Below are positions 51,626 through 61,792 of a stretch of 64,000 nt of DNA, piece after piece (position 1 is the first letter of the stretch; every line of letters begins with the position of its first letter). This DNA comes from Microbulbifer hainanensis (GTDB lineage: Bacteria; Pseudomonadota; Gammaproteobacteria; Pseudomonadales; Cellvibrionaceae). Both the position numbers and the translations under genes were made by a program. The notes beneath the pieces were generated by a model. The model saw only the letters and a program-made list of their open reading frames with translations. It searched no databases and was not told where the DNA came from. The stretch spans positions 1-64,000 of the forward strand of contig NZ_JACZCR010000026.1 in the NCBI RefSeq assembly GCF_014904735.1, in the 5' to 3' direction.

Positions 51626-52966
51626 ATGAGAAAGATCCGTCGGGGATTGGATTTACCCATATCCGGCGCGCCCGAGCAGGCCATCCACGATGGTCCTGCA
51701 CTCAAAACCGTCGCTGTGCTCGGCCCCGATTACCACGGGATGAAGCCGACCATGGCGGTGGCAGAGGGGGATAGCGTCAAACTCGGACAGCTGCTGTTTA
51801 CCGATAAGAAAACTGAAGGTGTGCGTTATACCGCTCCGGCTGCCGGCCGCGTAGTGGCCATCAATCGTGGCGCCCGCCGCGCACTGCAGTCCGTCGTTAT
51901 CGAGATCGATGGCGACGAGGCGGAGCAGTTCGCCTCCTACAGTGCCGACCAGCTCGGCAGCCTGACTGCAGAGCAGGTTCGCGAGAACCTGGTGGAGTCA
52001 GGGATGTGGGCCGCGCTGCGTACCCGCCCGTACAGCAAAGTACCGGCTCTGGACGCCCAGCCAGCGGCAATCTTCATCAACGCCATGGATACCAACCCGC
52101 TCGCGGCGGATCCCGCCCTGATCATCGGCGAGCAGCGCGATGCGTTTGCGCAGGGTGTGGAAATCCTGTCCAAACTGGCGGATGTCACCTATGTATGTAC
52201 CGCGCCGGATGCCGATATTCCGGTGCCCAGCGCGAGCAACATTCGCCGTGAAGCCTTTGCCGGCCCGCATCCGGCGGGACTGTCTGGCACTCATGTTCAC
52301 TACCTGAGCCCGGTTAAGCCCGGCCGCAGCGTGTTCACCATCGGTTACCAGGACGTCATTGCAGTGGGCAAGCTGTTTGCCACTGGCAAGCTGTTCACTG
52401 ACCGCGTGGTTTCCCTGGCTGGCCCGCGGGTCAACAAGCCGCGCCTGCTGCGTACCCGTCTGGGCGCCAGCCTGGACGAGCTGACCGCCGGCGAGCTGCA
52501 GGGTGACGACAACCGCGTAATCTCCGGTTCCGTGTTCGGTGGTAGCACCGCGGCGGGTCCGCTGGCCTATCTGGGTCGTTACCACAACCAGGTGACTGTG
52601 CTGGAAGAGGGTCGCGATCGTCCGTTCCTGCACTACCTGCGCGCGGGCAACAAGCGCTTCTCGGTCTTCCCGATCTACCTGTCGCGCCTGTTCAAGAACC
52701 GCCTGTTCAACTTCACCACCAGCACCAATGGCTCCGAGCGCGCGCTGATGCCGATCGGCACCTATGAGCGTGTGATGCCGCTGGATATCCTGCCGACCCA
52801 GCTGCTGCGTGCGCTGATCGTGGGAGATACCGCGACTGCCCAGAAACTGGGCGCACTGGAGCTGGACGAAGAAGATCTGGCGCTGTGCACCTTTGTGTGC
52901 CCGGGCAAGTACGAATACGGCCCCATTTTGCGGGACAACCTGACCCGTATTGAGAAGGAGGGTTAA
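51626..52966 (+). CDS. nqrA: Na+-NQR subunit A
   Basis: First subunit of the six-subunit Na+-translocating NADH:ubiquinone reductase, a cytoplasmic peripheral subunit associated with quinone binding. The 446 residues open [20 protein letters not shown] and contain [32 protein letters not shown] near 28, a barrel-sandwich segment. [16 protein letters not shown] near 149, [24 protein letters not shown] and the conserved end [26 protein letters not shown] follow. Full length. Six nqr genes follow each other with gaps of -8 to 18 nt, so they form one operon. Confidence 0.97.
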   Translation: MRKIRRGLDLPISGAPEQAIHDGPALKTVAVLGPDYHGMKPTMAVAEGDSVKLGQLLFTDKKTEGVRYTAPAAGRVVAINRGARRALQSVVIEIDGDEAEQFASYSADQLGSLTAEQVRENLVESGMWAALRTRPYSKVPALDAQPAAIFINAMDTNPLAADPALIIGEQRDAFAQGVEILSKLADVTYVCTAPDADIPVPSASNIRREAFAGPHPAGLSGTHVHYLSPVKPGRSVFTIGYQDVIAVGKLFATGKLFTDRVVSLAGPRVNKPRLLRTRLGASLDELTAGELQGDDNRVISGSVFGGSTAAGPLAYLGRYHNQVTVLEEGRDRPFLHYLRAGNKRFSVFPIYLSRLFKNRLFNFTTSTNGSERALMPIGTYERVMPLDILPTQLLRALIVGDTATAQKLGALELDEEDLALCTFVCPGKYEYGPILRDNLTRIEKEG

Positions 52967-52968
52967 GG

Positions 52969-54189
52969 ATGTTGCGTAAATTCCTCGATTCCATTGAGCC
53001 GCATTTCCACAAGGGCGGTAAACTCGAAAAGTGGTACGCACTGTACGAAGCGGTTGATACCGGTTTGTTCCAGCCGGCGGATACCACCAAGACCACGGCA
53101 CACGTGCGCGACGGCATCGACCTGAAGCGCATCATGATCACCGTGTGGGCCTGTGCGCTGATTCCGATGTTCTACGGCATGTACAACGTCGGTTTCCAGG
53201 CCAATACCATTCTCCAGGGCATGACCGACCCGTCGCTGACTGGCTGGCGCCAGGCGATCATCGGTGCGCTGACCAGCTATGACCCCAACAGCCTGTGGGA
53301 CAACCTGGTCTACGGTGCCATGTACTTCCTGCCGATCTACGCGGTGACTTTCATCGTAGGTGGTATCTGGGAAGTGCTGTTCGCGGCCGTGCGCGGCCAC
53401 GAAGTCAACGAAGGCTTCTTCGTGACCTCCATCCTGTTTGCACTGGCCTGCCCGCCGGACCTGCCCCTGTGGCTGGTGGCGATGGGTATCAGCTTCGGCG
53501 TGGTCATCGGTAAAGAAGTGTTCGGCGGTACCGGCAAGAACTTCATGAACCCGGCCCTGTGCGGTCGTGCCTTCCTGTTCTTCGCATACCCGGCCTCCAT
53601 GTCCGGCGATGCGGTATGGACCGCCGTGGACGGCTACACCGGCGCTACTGCGCTGTCCTCCATGGCCAGTGACGGTATCCAGAACGGCGTTCTCGGCACC
53701 GGCGGCCTGGCTGGCGGTCACCTGAGCTGGTTCAACGCCTTCTTCGGCAACATGCAGGGCTCCATCGGTGAGACCTCTACCCTGGCAATCCTGATTGCCG
53801 GCGCCATCCTGCTGACCATGAAAATCGCCAGCTGGCGTATCGTGGCCGGCACGCTGCTGGGCATGATGGCCACTGCCACTCTGTTCAACTTCATCGGATC
53901 CGATACCAACCCGATGTTTGCAGTGCCCTGGTACTGGCACCTGGTAGTGGGCGGTTTCGCATTCGGTCTGATCTTCATGACGACCGATCCGGTTTCCGCA
54001 TCCATGACCGACACCGGTCGCTGGTTCTACGGCATCCTGATCGGCTTTATGTGCGTATTGATTCGTGTCGTAAACCCGGCTTTCCCGGAAGGCATGATGT
54101 TGGCGATCCTGTTTGCCAACCTGTTCGCGCCGCTGTTTGACCACTTTGTGGTGCAGTCTCATATCAAACGGAGGTTGGCACGTGGCTAA
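52969..54189 (+). CDS. nqrB: Na+-NQR subunit B
   Basis: Membrane subunit of 406 residues with about ten helices, carrying a covalently bound FMN and the main Na+ path. The FMN-attachment motif is in [11 protein letters not shown], with Thr227 as acceptor for ApbE. The start [34 protein letters not shown] matches the family, as does [38 protein letters not shown] near 128-165 and [27 protein letters not shown] near 183-209. It starts 2 nt after nqrA, and its end overlaps nqrC by 8 nt. Confidence 0.97.
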   Translation: MLRKFLDSIEPHFHKGGKLEKWYALYEAVDTGLFQPADTTKTTAHVRDGIDLKRIMITVWACALIPMFYGMYNVGFQANTILQGMTDPSLTGWRQAIIGALTSYDPNSLWDNLVYGAMYFLPIYAVTFIVGGIWEVLFAAVRGHEVNEGFFVTSILFALACPPDLPLWLVAMGISFGVVIGKEVFGGTGKNFMNPALCGRAFLFFAYPASMSGDAVWTAVDGYTGATALSSMASDGIQNGVLGTGGLAGGHLSWFNAFFGNMQGSIGETSTLAILIAGAILLTMKIASWRIVAGTLLGMMATATLFNFIGSDTNPMFAVPWYWHLVVGGFAFGLIFMTTDPVSASMTDTGRWFYGILIGFMCVLIRVVNPAFPEGMMLAILFANLFAPLFDHFVVQSHIKRRLARG

Positions 54190-54964
54190 TAAAGATTCTG
54201 TAAAAGGTACACTGCTGGTCGCATTGGTCCTGTGTATTGTCTGCTCGGTGGTGGTTTCCACCGCAGCGGTCATGCTGAGACCGGCACAGAAGGCCAACGT
54301 TGAGCTGGACATGAAGCGCAACGTGCTGATGGCCGCGGGCCTGATCAATGACCCGAAGGCCAGCAAGTCAACGGTTGAAGACGCGTTCGCCAATGTGACG
54401 ATTCGTTATGTCGATCTCAACACCGGTAAATTTACCGATGAGAAGCCGGAAGGTGGTCAGGGTCGCGCCGCGGCCAAGGTCCCGTCAGCCAGTGAAAAGC
54501 TGAATCCGGACGACGATGTTGCGAAGATCATTCGCCGCGAAAACATCTCCGAGGTTTACCTCGTGGAGAATAACGGCGAGCTGCAACGCGTTGTGCTGCC
54601 GGTGCGCGGTTACGGCCTGTGGAGTACGCTCTACGGCTTCCTCGCACTGGATAGCGATCTCAACACCGTGGCCGGCCTGGGCTTCTACGACCAGAAGGAA
54701 ACCCCCGGATTGGGCGGTGAAGTAGACAACCCCAACTGGAAAGCACTGTGGCCGGGTAAGGAAGTCTTCGGTAAAGACGGCTCCGTGGATATCAGCCTGG
54801 TCAAGGGCGGAGTGGATCCGAACAGTCCCAAAGCGGTTCACCAGGTGGACGCACTGTCCGGTGCGACTCTCACCAGCAACGGTGTGCAGAACCTGCTGCA
54901 CTTCTGGCTGGGCAGCGAGGGCTTTGGTCCCTTCCTGAAGAACCTGAAAGCAGGGGAGGCATAA
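54182..54964 (+). CDS. nqrC: Na+-NQR subunit C
   Basis: A 260-residue protein with one N-terminal helix ([22 protein letters not shown], about 10-31) and a periplasmic domain with covalent FMN. The flavin site is [12 protein letters not shown], with Thr229 as acceptor for Apb[40 protein letters not shown] near 144-182 is the family core. GTG 54182 has CGGAGG eight bases upstream, inside the nqrB 3' end. The open frame extends to 54113, but that part is out-of-family and overlaps nqrB. Confidence 0.95.
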   Translation: MANKDSVKGTLLVALVLCIVCSVVVSTAAVMLRPAQKANVELDMKRNVLMAAGLINDPKASKSTVEDAFANVTIRYVDLNTGKFTDEKPEGGQGRAAAKVPSASEKLNPDDDVAKIIRRENISEVYLVENNGELQRVVLPVRGYGLWSTLYGFLALDSDLNTVAGLGFYDQKETPGLGGEVDNPNWKALWPGKEVFGKDGSVDISLVKGGVDPNSPKAVHQVDALSGATLTSNGVQNLLHFWLGSEGFGPFLKNLKAGEA

Positions 54965-54967
54965 GCA

Positions 54968-55630
54968 ATGAAATTGAAAGAAATTCTGCTGGAGCCGGTA
55001 TTCAACAATAACCCCATCGCGTTGCAGATCCTCGGTATCTGCTCCGCGCTGGCGGTAACCAGCTCCCTGAAAGTCACCCTGGTGATGTGTGTCGCACTGA
55101 CCCTGGTAACGGCCTTCTCCAACCTGGCGGTTTCCTCTGTTCGGAACTACATCCCGAACAGCATCCGCATTATCGTGCAGATGACCCTGATTGCCTCTCT
55201 GGTAATCGTGGTGGATCAGATCATCAAGGCGACGGCCTACGACATCTCCAAGCAGCTGTCCGTATTCGTCGGCCTGATCATCACCAACTGTATCGTCATG
55301 GGGCGCGCGGAAGCCTTTGCCATGAAGCACGGCCCCGTGGCCAGCTTCCTTGACGGCATCGGCAACGGCCTCGGCTACAGCGCCATGCTTATTACCCTGG
55401 CATTCATCCGCGAGCTGTTCGGCGCTGGCAAACTGTTCGGTGTTGAAATCCTGCAGACCGTGAGCAACGGTGGCTGGTATGTGCCGAACGGCCTGCTGTT
55501 GCTGCCGCCCTCTGCCTTCTTCCTGATCGGACTGATTATCTGGGGCCTGCGCACCTGGAAACCGGGTCAGCGGGAAGAGACGGAATTCAAGATCGCGCCC
55601 AATACTAAAGCGCTGGCACAGGAGGCTTAA
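54968..55630 (+). CDS. nqrD: Na+-NQR subunit D
   Basis: A 220-residue membrane subunit with six helices, homologous to NqrE and RnfE; the NqrD/E pair holds an iron centre in the membrane. Family motifs seen: [24 protein letters not shown] near 9-32, [25 protein letters not shown] near 59-83, and [19 protein letters not shown] near 98-116, which contains the conserved NC pair. [16 protein letters not shown] is near 125. It begins 3 nt after nqrC and ends 2 nt before nqrE. Confidence 0.97.
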   Translation: MKLKEILLEPVFNNNPIALQILGICSALAVTSSLKVTLVMCVALTLVTAFSNLAVSSVRNYIPNSIRIIVQMTLIASLVIVVDQIIKATAYDISKQLSVFVGLIITNCIVMGRAEAFAMKHGPVASFLDGIGNGLGYSAMLITLAFIRELFGAGKLFGVEILQTVSNGGWYVPNGLLLLPPSAFFLIGLIIWGLRTWKPGQREETEFKIAPNTKALAQEA

Positions 55631-55632
55631 TC

Positions 55633-56241
<609 letters not shown>

Positions 56242-56259
56242 GCGGGGGAGAAAGAACAT

Positions 56260-57483
56260 ATGAATATAGAAATTATCCTCGGCGTGGCCATGTTTACCGT
56301 CATCGTGCTGGCACTGGTGGCGGTGATCCTCGTCGCTCGCTCGCGCCTGGTAAACACGGGTAACGTCAACATCCTGGTGAACGGTGAGAAGACTCTCACC
56401 GTACCGGCCGGCGGCAAGCTGCTGCAGACTCTGGCTGCGAACAACCTGTTCCTGGCCTCCGCCTGTGGCGGCGGCGGCAGCTGCGCCCAGTGCGTGTGTA
56501 AAGTGGTATCCGGTGGTGGCGATATGCTGCCCACCGAAGCTGCGCACTTTACCCCGCGCGATGCGAAGGAAGGCAAGCGCCTTTCCTGTCAGGTGGCTGT
56601 AAAGCAGGACATGGAAATCGAAGTGCCCGAAGAGGTGTTCGGTGTGAAACAGTGGGAGTGCACTGTGGAATCCAACCCGAACGTGGCAACCTTCATTAAA
56701 GAGCTGACCCTGAAGCTGCCGGAAGGCGAAAACGTCGACTTCCGCGCTGGCGGTTACGTGCAGCTGGAAGCCCCGGCCCACCACGTGAAATTCTCCGACT
56801 TCAATGTCGAGCCGGAGTACCGCGGTGACTGGGAGCACTTCGGCTTCTTCAATCTGGAATCCAAGGTGACCGAGCCGGTTGTACGCGCCTATTCCATGGC
56901 CAACTATCCGGAAGAGAAGGGCGTTGTTAAGTTCAACATCCGTATCGCCACTCCGCCGCCGCGCACCGAAGGTGTGCCGCCGGGCCAGATGTCCTCTTAC
57001 GTGTTCAGCCTGAAGCCGGGTGACAAGATCAAGGTGTACGGTCCCTTCGGTGAGTTCTTCGCCAAGGATACCGACAACGAAATGGTCTTTATCGGTGGTG
57101 GTGCCGGTATGGCGCCGATGCGTTCACACATCTTCGATCAGCTGAAGCGTCTGCACAGCAAGCGCAAGATCAGCTTCTGGTACGGTGCGCGTTCCCTGCG
57201 TGAGATGTTCTACGAGGACGACTACAACGGTCTGCAGGCAGAGTTCGACAACTTCCAGTGGCACGTGGCACTGTCCGATCCGCAGCCGGAAGACAACTGG
57301 ACCGGTTACACCGGCTTCATTCACAACGTGGTCTACGAGAACTACCTCAAGGATCACCCGGCGCCGGAAGACTGCGAATACTACATGTGCGGACCGCCCA
57401 TGATGAACGCGGCAGTCATCAATATGCTCAAAGATCTGGGTGTCGAGGATGACAACATCCTGCTCGATGACTTTGGTGGCTGA
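56260..57483 (+). CDS. nqrF: Na+-NQR subunit F (NADH-oxidising)
   Basis: Entry point for electrons: oxidises NADH with FAD and a 2Fe-2S cluster. The 407 residues comprise an N-terminal helix (2-26) and a ferredoxin domain with [12 protein letters not shown] near 69-80 (three cluster cysteines) and the fourth Cys in RLSCQVAV near 111. A FAD-binding barrel has [13 protein letters not shown] near 207, and an NADH domain has [20 protein letters not shown] near 276-295 and [17 protein letters not shown] near 375. [15 protein letters not shown] loop is present as [16 protein letters not shown]. Last structural gene of nqr; a terminator-like hairpin follows within the next gene. Confidence 0.97.
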   Translation: MNIEIILGVAMFTVIVLALVAVILVARSRLVNTGNVNILVNGEKTLTVPAGGKLLQTLAANNLFLASACGGGGSCAQCVCKVVSGGGDMLPTEAAHFTPRDAKEGKRLSCQVAVKQDMEIEVPEEVFGVKQWECTVESNPNVATFIKELTLKLPEGENVDFRAGGYVQLEAPAHHVKFSDFNVEPEYRGDWEHFGFFNLESKVTEPVVRAYSMANYPEEKGVVKFNIRIATPPPRTEGVPPGQMSSYVFSLKPGDKIKVYGPFGEFFAKDTDNEMVFIGGGAGMAPMRSHIFDQLKRLHSKRKISFWYGARSLREMFYEDDYNGLQAEFDNFQWHVALSDPQPEDNWTGYTGFIHNVVYENYLKDHPAPEDCEYYMCGPPMMNAAVINMLKDLGVEDDNILLDDFGG

Positions 57484-57497
57484 TCGGAGACGTTAAA

Positions 57498-58559
57498 TTG
57501 CAATTCGCAATTCGCAAGCCGATAACAATAAAAACAGGGCCCGTTAATCCGGCCCTGTTTTTGCTTTTCTGGCTGGTAATGAGTCTCACTGCCTGCGCCC
57601 CGGAATCTCGGGACTGGCAGCTGAGCGGACGCACTATGGGCACCACCTACCACATTACCGTGGTGGATGTACCCAGTGGCGTTGACAGTAAATCGCTGCA
57701 GCAACAGATCGACAGCGAGCTGCAGCAGGTCAACCAGGAGATGTCGACCTATATCGATGACTCCGAACTGATGCGCTTCAACCGCGGCCCGGTCGGCGAA
57801 GCCGTCCAGGTCAGCGGCCACCTGGCCGATGTGGTCGATAAGGCGCTGGATATCTATCAGCGCAGCGGTGGCGCTTTCGATATTACCGTGGGGCCCCTGG
57901 TTAACCTGTGGGGCTTTGGCCCGCAACCGGAACCGGACAAGGTGCCCTCCGACGAGGAGATCGCGCGGCTGGACAAAGTAGTGGGTTCCGACGCGCTCAA
58001 AGTGGAGCGCAACCCGGACCGCATTACCCGCAGTCGCCCGGTGGAACTCGACCTGTCGGCCATCGCCAAAGGACACGGAGTAGATCGCGTTGCCGAGTTG
58101 CTGGAACAGCAGGGCATCCGCAATTACCTCGTGGAAATTGGTGGAGAGGTGCGCACGCTCGGGCAGAACCCCAACGGTGTTGACTGGCGGATCGGCATCG
58201 AGCGCCCGGATCCCGGCGGCCGCGCCGTACAGGAGCCGATCGCCGTAAGCGGCCAGGCTGTGGCCACCAGCGGCGATTACCGCAACTACTACGAGCGCGA
58301 TGGCGTGCGCTACGCACATACCATTGATCCGCGCACCGGGCGTCCGCTGCAACACCGCCTGGCATCGGTCACGGTGATTGCCGACAATTGCGCAGAGGCC
58401 GATGGCCTCGCCACGGCGCTGAATGTGATGGGTGCCGATGCGGGATTAAAATTGGCAGAGAAGGAAGGTCTCGCCGTATTCATGTTGGTGAAGACCGACG
58501 ACGGATTCGCAGAACGCTACAGCAGTGCGTTCAAGCCGTATCTGTCGGGCGGCCAGTAA
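57498..58559 (+). CDS. apbE: FAD:protein FMN transferase ApbE (lipoprotein)
   Basis: Attaches FMN to the Thr of NqrB and NqrC, at the periplasmic side. The 353 residues start with TTG 57498 (GGAG at 57486-57489, spacing 8). The n-region is basic (IRKPITIK), a hydrophobic core LFLLFWLVMSL follows, and the lipobox LTAC predicts lipidated Cys33. Catalytic part: GRTMGTTYHITV near 46, SGGAFDITVGPLVNLWGFG near 124-142, DLSAIAKGHGVDRVAELLE near 183, and the AHTIDPRTGRPLQH motif with the Mg-binding Asp near 273. No later start codon would leave a working signal peptide. Placed 14 nt after nqrF as in many nqr operons. Confidence 0.94.
   Translation: MQFAIRKPITIKTGPVNPALFLLFWLVMSLTACAPESRDWQLSGRTMGTTYHITVVDVPSGVDSKSLQQQIDSELQQVNQEMSTYIDDSELMRFNRGPVGEAVQVSGHLADVVDKALDIYQRSGGAFDITVGPLVNLWGFGPQPEPDKVPSDEEIARLDKVVGSDALKVERNPDRITRSRPVELDLSAIAKGHGVDRVAELLEQQGIRNYLVEIGGEVRTLGQNPNGVDWRIGIERPDPGGRAVQEPIAVSGQAVATSGDYRNYYERDGVRYAHTIDPRTGRPLQHRLASVTVIADNCAEADGLATALNVMGADAGLKLAEKEGLAVFMLVKTDDGFAERYSSAFKPYLSGGQ
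57530..57567 (+). terminator. Intrinsic-terminator-like hairpin inside the 5' end of apbE
   Basis: 57530-57541 pairs with 57551-57562 (12 pairs, aaaaacagggcc / ggccctgttttt) around a 9-base loop; the T run continues as ttgctttt. It is a good intrinsic terminator for the nqr transcript, yet it lies within the signal-peptide codons of apbE. Confidence 0.7.
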
Positions 58560-58667
58560 AGCGCCAGTTCATGCCGGCCGATGGCTGGCAAGTGTCTGCA
58601 GTCATCAATCCGGCACTCAGGTTTTGAGCCGGATTGGCGAGCAGTTTTAACGAGAGAGGTCTGAAAA

Positions 58668-58907
58668 GTGGTTGTATTTATTTTTGCGTTCGTGGCCATT
58701 GCTCTGGTGATTGTCGGTATGGCGCTCGGCGCCATCGTGCAGAACAAACCGCTGAAGGGCTCCTGTGGCGGGCTCAACAATCTCGGCCTGAAAGAGGGCT
58801 GCGAAATCTGTGGTGGTGACGACGACGCCTGCAAGAAAGAACAAGAGCGCCAGCAGCGGGAAGCGGCAGCCGGGGACCTGGCCTACGACGCCACCAAGCG
58901 CAAATAG
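58668..58907 (+). CDS. nqrM: Na+-NQR maturation protein NqrM
   Basis: A 79-residue small membrane protein (DUF539) needed for assembly of the iron centre between NqrD and NqrE. One N-terminal helix (VFIFAFVAIALVIVGMALGAIV, 3-24) is followed by KGSCGGLNNLGLKEGCEICGGDDDACKKE with cysteines at 33, 45, 48 and 55, the family's likely iron-delivery site. The start is GTG 58668, with AGAGAGG about nine bases upstream. It follows apbE by about 110 nt; a GC-rich hairpin at 58964-58986 lies downstream. Confidence 0.93.
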   Translation: MVVFIFAFVAIALVIVGMALGAIVQNKPLKGSCGGLNNLGLKEGCEICGGDDDACKKEQERQQREAAAGDLAYDATKRK

Positions 58908-59030
58908 TCGAGCCGTTTCCCTGCACAGCGGCCGTATCCACGGTGCGTTGAAACTTGTCGTGTCGGGCGCTTTCTTGCAGCGCCCGGGAACGACGCAGAC
59001 AATTAACCGAAAAAATAAATGAGCTTGTAG

Positions 59031-60428
59031 ATGTCAGAGCAAAAATACGATCTGGTAGTTATTGGTTCCGGCCCCGCCGGCGAAGCCGCCGCAATGAGCG
59101 CGGCAAAGAAAGGGATGCGTGTGGCGGTGGTCGAGCGCTATTCGGTCGTTGGCGGTAACTGCACGCACAAGGGCACCATTCCGTCCAAGGCTCTGCGTCA
59201 CTCGGTCAAGCAGCTGATGCGCTACAACACCCAGCCGGTTTTTCGCGCCCTGGGCGAACCGCGCCGCCTGACATTCCCCCAGGTGATGCAGACGGTCAAC
59301 AAGGTCATTTCCTTTCAGGTTGAGATGCACACCAGCTTCTACGCGCGCAATCGGGTCGATTTGATCCACGGTGAGGCGAAATTCCGCGATGCCGACAGCA
59401 TCGAGGTCCAGCTCCCGGACGGCGCTGCAGAAATCATCACCGCGAAAAAGTTCGTGATTGCCACCGGCTCGCGCCCGTATCGCCCGGCGGATGTCGATTT
59501 TGACCACCCGCGGGTCTACGACAGCGATACCATTCTGGATATGCAGCACACGCCACACTCCATCATGATCTATGGTGCAGGTGTTATCGGCTGCGAGTAC
59601 GCGTCTATCTTTGCCGCGCTGGGCGTCAAAGTGGACCTGATCAATACCCGCGGCAGCCTGCTCGAATTTCTCGATGACGAAATCTCCGATGCGCTCAGCT
59701 ATCACCTGCGGGATATGGGCGTCACTGTGCGCCACCGCGAGGAATACGCCAAAGTGGTCCCCACCGACGCTGGTGTAATCATGGAAATGCAGTCCGGTAA
59801 ACGTATTCACGCCGATGCGCTGCTGTGGTGTAACGGTCGCTCCGGTAACACCGGCAGCCTGGGCCTGGAAAATGTCGGGCTGGAAGCTAACCACCGCGGC
59901 CAGTTGAGCGTCGATGAGCATTACTGTACCGCCGTGGACAAGATCTTTGCCGTCGGCGACGTCATCGGCTGGCCGAGTCTCGCCAGTGCCTCCTACGATC
60001 AGGGCCGCGCGGTGGCGGCAGCCATTGCCGGCCGCGGCCACCACGTGGTCGAGGATGCACCCACCGGAATTTACACCCTGCCGGAAATCTCTTCCGTCGG
60101 TAAAACAGAATCGGAACTCACCGCTGCCAAGGTGCCTTATGAAGTAGGGCGCGCACTGTTCAAGCACACCGCGCGGGCGCAGATTTCCGGTGAGCGCGTG
60201 GGCATGCTGAAAATCCTGTTCCACATCGAGACGCGGGAAATTCTGGGTATTCACTGCTTCGGCGCCGAAGCCGCGGAAATCGTCCATATCGGCCAGGCCA
60301 TCATGAAACAACCCGCGCCGAACAACACCATCGATTTCTTCGTCAACACGACTTTCAATTACCCGACCATGGCGGAGGCCTACCGCAGTGCCGCGCTGGA
60401 TGGACTGAATAGGGTGGCGCGGCTGTGA
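59031..60428 (+). CDS. sthA: Soluble pyridine nucleotide transhydrogenase
   Basis: FAD flavoprotein that moves hydride between NADPH and NAD+, mainly to drain NADPH. The 465 residues have the FAD motif [20 protein letters not shown] near 9-28. [16 protein letters not shown] near 44 is the SthA form in which the redox disulfide of related enzymes is missing. The NAD motif is [20 protein letters not shown] near 180, [15 protein letters not shown] is near 303, and [23 protein letters not shown] ends the protein. Length matches E. coli SthA. The thioesterase gene begins inside its stop (GTGA overlap). Confidence 0.97.
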   Translation: MSEQKYDLVVIGSGPAGEAAAMSAAKKGMRVAVVERYSVVGGNCTHKGTIPSKALRHSVKQLMRYNTQPVFRALGEPRRLTFPQVMQTVNKVISFQVEMHTSFYARNRVDLIHGEAKFRDADSIEVQLPDGAAEIITAKKFVIATGSRPYRPADVDFDHPRVYDSDTILDMQHTPHSIMIYGAGVIGCEYASIFAALGVKVDLINTRGSLLEFLDDEISDALSYHLRDMGVTVRHREEYAKVVPTDAGVIMEMQSGKRIHADALLWCNGRSGNTGSLGLENVGLEANHRGQLSVDEHYCTAVDKIFAVGDVIGWPSLASASYDQGRAVAAAIAGRGHHVVEDAPTGIYTLPEISSVGKTESELTAAKVPYEVGRALFKHTARAQISGERVGMLKILFHIETREILGIHCFGAEAAEIVHIGQAIMKQPAPNNTIDFFVNTTFNYPTMAEAYRSAALDGLNRVARL

Positions 60429-60889
60429 CGGAACCTTCGCCGAGCGAATTCCGCGAGCTGGTGCGGAGCTTCTTTGAGCAGATCCCATTCAACCGGCAGA
60501 TTGGCCTGGAGATGCGCGAGCTGGACCTGGAACAGCTCACTATCTCCGCGTCCTTCGAGCTGCGTCCGGAATTGATCGGTAATATCTGGAAGAACATCCT
60601 GCACGGCGGTGTTATTGCCACTGCACTCGACACCGTCGGCGGACTCACCGCCATGGTGGCGGCCTATCAGCGCATGGGCGATGTCGACTGGAAAGAGAAA
60701 ACGGCGCGGCTGTCGAAATTGGGCACCGTCGATATGCGGGTGGATTATTTAAAGCCGGGCAGGGGAGAGCGCTTCGTCTGCCATGGGTCAATTCTGCGTG
60801 CCGGCAACAAGCTGGTGGTGACGAGGATGGAACTGGTCAACGATCAGGAAGAGTTGATCGCAACGGGCACCGCAACCTATCTCTACTAG
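60425..60889 (+). CDS. Hotdog-fold thioesterase family protein
   Basis: A 154-residue PaaI/YiiD-like hotdog protein, probably a thioesterase for an acyl-CoA or acyl-ACP. The core is [25 protein letters not shown] near residues 58-82, with the HGG turn and the catalytic-type Asp, followed by [16 protein letters not shown] near 98-113. Start GTG 60425 overlaps the sthA stop by 4 nt, so it is translated with it. The substrate is unknown. Confidence 0.85.
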   Translation: MTEPSPSEFRELVRSFFEQIPFNRQIGLEMRELDLEQLTISASFELRPELIGNIWKNILHGGVIATALDTVGGLTAMVAAYQRMGDVDWKEKTARLSKLGTVDMRVDYLKPGRGERFVCHGSILRAGNKLVVTRMELVNDQEELIATGTATYLY

Positions 60890-60909
60890 GGCCTGTTCAG
60901 GCCCCGTCG

Positions 60910-61275
60910 TTATTCTGCAGTGACAGGCAGTTGCTGTTTCATCTTTTGGCAGGCGGCCTTTTTCTCTTCAGCGGACATTGCCTGCCAGCGCTTGGTTGCC
61001 TGCTTCTCGCTTTCGGCGAAGGCCTTTTCGAAACTCTCGACATTGAGGCCGGCCTTGGCGAGTTGTGCCCGCTGTCGCTCTTTGATCTCGGCCAGGCGTT
61101 CAGCGCTGTAATCACCACATGATTTGGCGGTGACATGCATCATGCCGCTGATCTTTCCCAATTGGCTGGCCATATCCGGCCCCGGAGACTTGGCTGACTC
61201 GCTCTGTGCGGTTGCCGTCAGGCTTGACGCTGCGACAGCGAACACTGCAATGAGTGAAAGGGCTGATCTGATCAT
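60910..61275 (-). CDS. Small exported protein, unknown function
   Basis: A 121-residue protein from ATG 61275. A signal peptide (MIRSALSLIAVFAVAASSLTATAQ) precedes a helical mature part with two cysteines, one in VTAKSCGDYS near 53 and one in KKAACQKM near 111, which could form a disulfide. Charged helical segments (LAEIKERQRAQLAKAGL) fill the middle. No family is recognised. The open frame extends to 61467, but the signal peptide fixes the start. Confidence 0.65.
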   Translation of the reverse strand: MIRSALSLIAVFAVAASSLTATAQSESAKSPGPDMASQLGKISGMMHVTAKSCGDYSAERLAEIKERQRAQLAKAGLNVESFEKAFAESEKQATKRWQAMSAEEKKAACQKMKQQLPVTAE

Positions 61276-61321
61276 GCTGCCATCCTGGTCCAGTGTCCTG
61301 GGCTCGAAAGCCCGGTGACGG

Positions 61322-61624
61322 TTATCCGTTGTTATGCTTTTTGACCGTGTGCAGTGCCACGTTGCGTTCAAAGTACACGTAGAAACCTGGGTACTCCCAG
61401 CGGGTAATGGCGGGTTCGCCGACGGGTCCCTGGATGCCAATCGGGTCACCGAGGAGGGCGCTGACATCTTCCTTTTTCAGGCCGCGCATCTCTTTGACAG
61501 GTGCGTCATTGCCCTGGCTGCCAACCGGGACTTCGATGGTTTCCGCCCGCGCGCAGAGTGCGAACGCGAACAAGGCGGCGCCGACGAAGAGGGAGGGTTT
61601 TCGGCTGCGGAATTTGCTGAACAT
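61322..61624 (-). CDS. Small exported protein with SmpA/BamE-like segment
   Basis: A 100-residue exported protein. A signal peptide (MFSKFRSRKPSLFVGAALFAFALCARA) is followed by a conserved core LKKEDVSALLGDPIGIQGPVGEPAITRWEYPGFYVYFERNVALHTV. Such proteins are common in pseudomonads and relatives; the LLGxP turn is reminiscent of BamE/SmpA folds, but no function is known. ATG 61624 has GGAG ten bases upstream. It precedes the other exported protein by about 45 nt on the same strand, and the two may be co-transcribed. Confidence 0.7.
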   Translation of the reverse strand: MFSKFRSRKPSLFVGAALFAFALCARAETIEVPVGSQGNDAPVKEMRGLKKEDVSALLGDPIGIQGPVGEPAITRWEYPGFYVYFERNVALHTVKKHNNG

Positions 61625-61792
61625 GGATCCTGCTCCGGATTCTTGTAGTTGCTGGCCAATTAAAGCAGATATTGTGCCTAAACATTTGGAATTCTTCACG
61701 TTTTTCAGCCTTGATCCGCATTCGGGGCGGCATCCACTGCCGCCGGCTAATTTGCACCGACGGTCCGGCCGCAAGCGGACAGGGCTGGGGCA

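Noticed and set aside
52963..54393. 476-codon minus-strand frame across nqrB and nqrC
   Set aside because: Antisense shadow; His/Gly/Gln-rich without family features, and the plus strand has clear nqr genes.
58964..58986. GC-rich 7-bp hairpin after nqrM as a terminator
   Set aside because: No T tract on either side and a long loop; too weak to call.
59034..60488. 484-codon minus-strand frame opposite sthA
   Set aside because: Antisense shadow of a full-length SthA; no motifs.
60889..60904. Hairpin gggcct/aggccc after the thioesterase gene
   Set aside because: Only six pairs and no T run; it may help end transcription but cannot be claimed.
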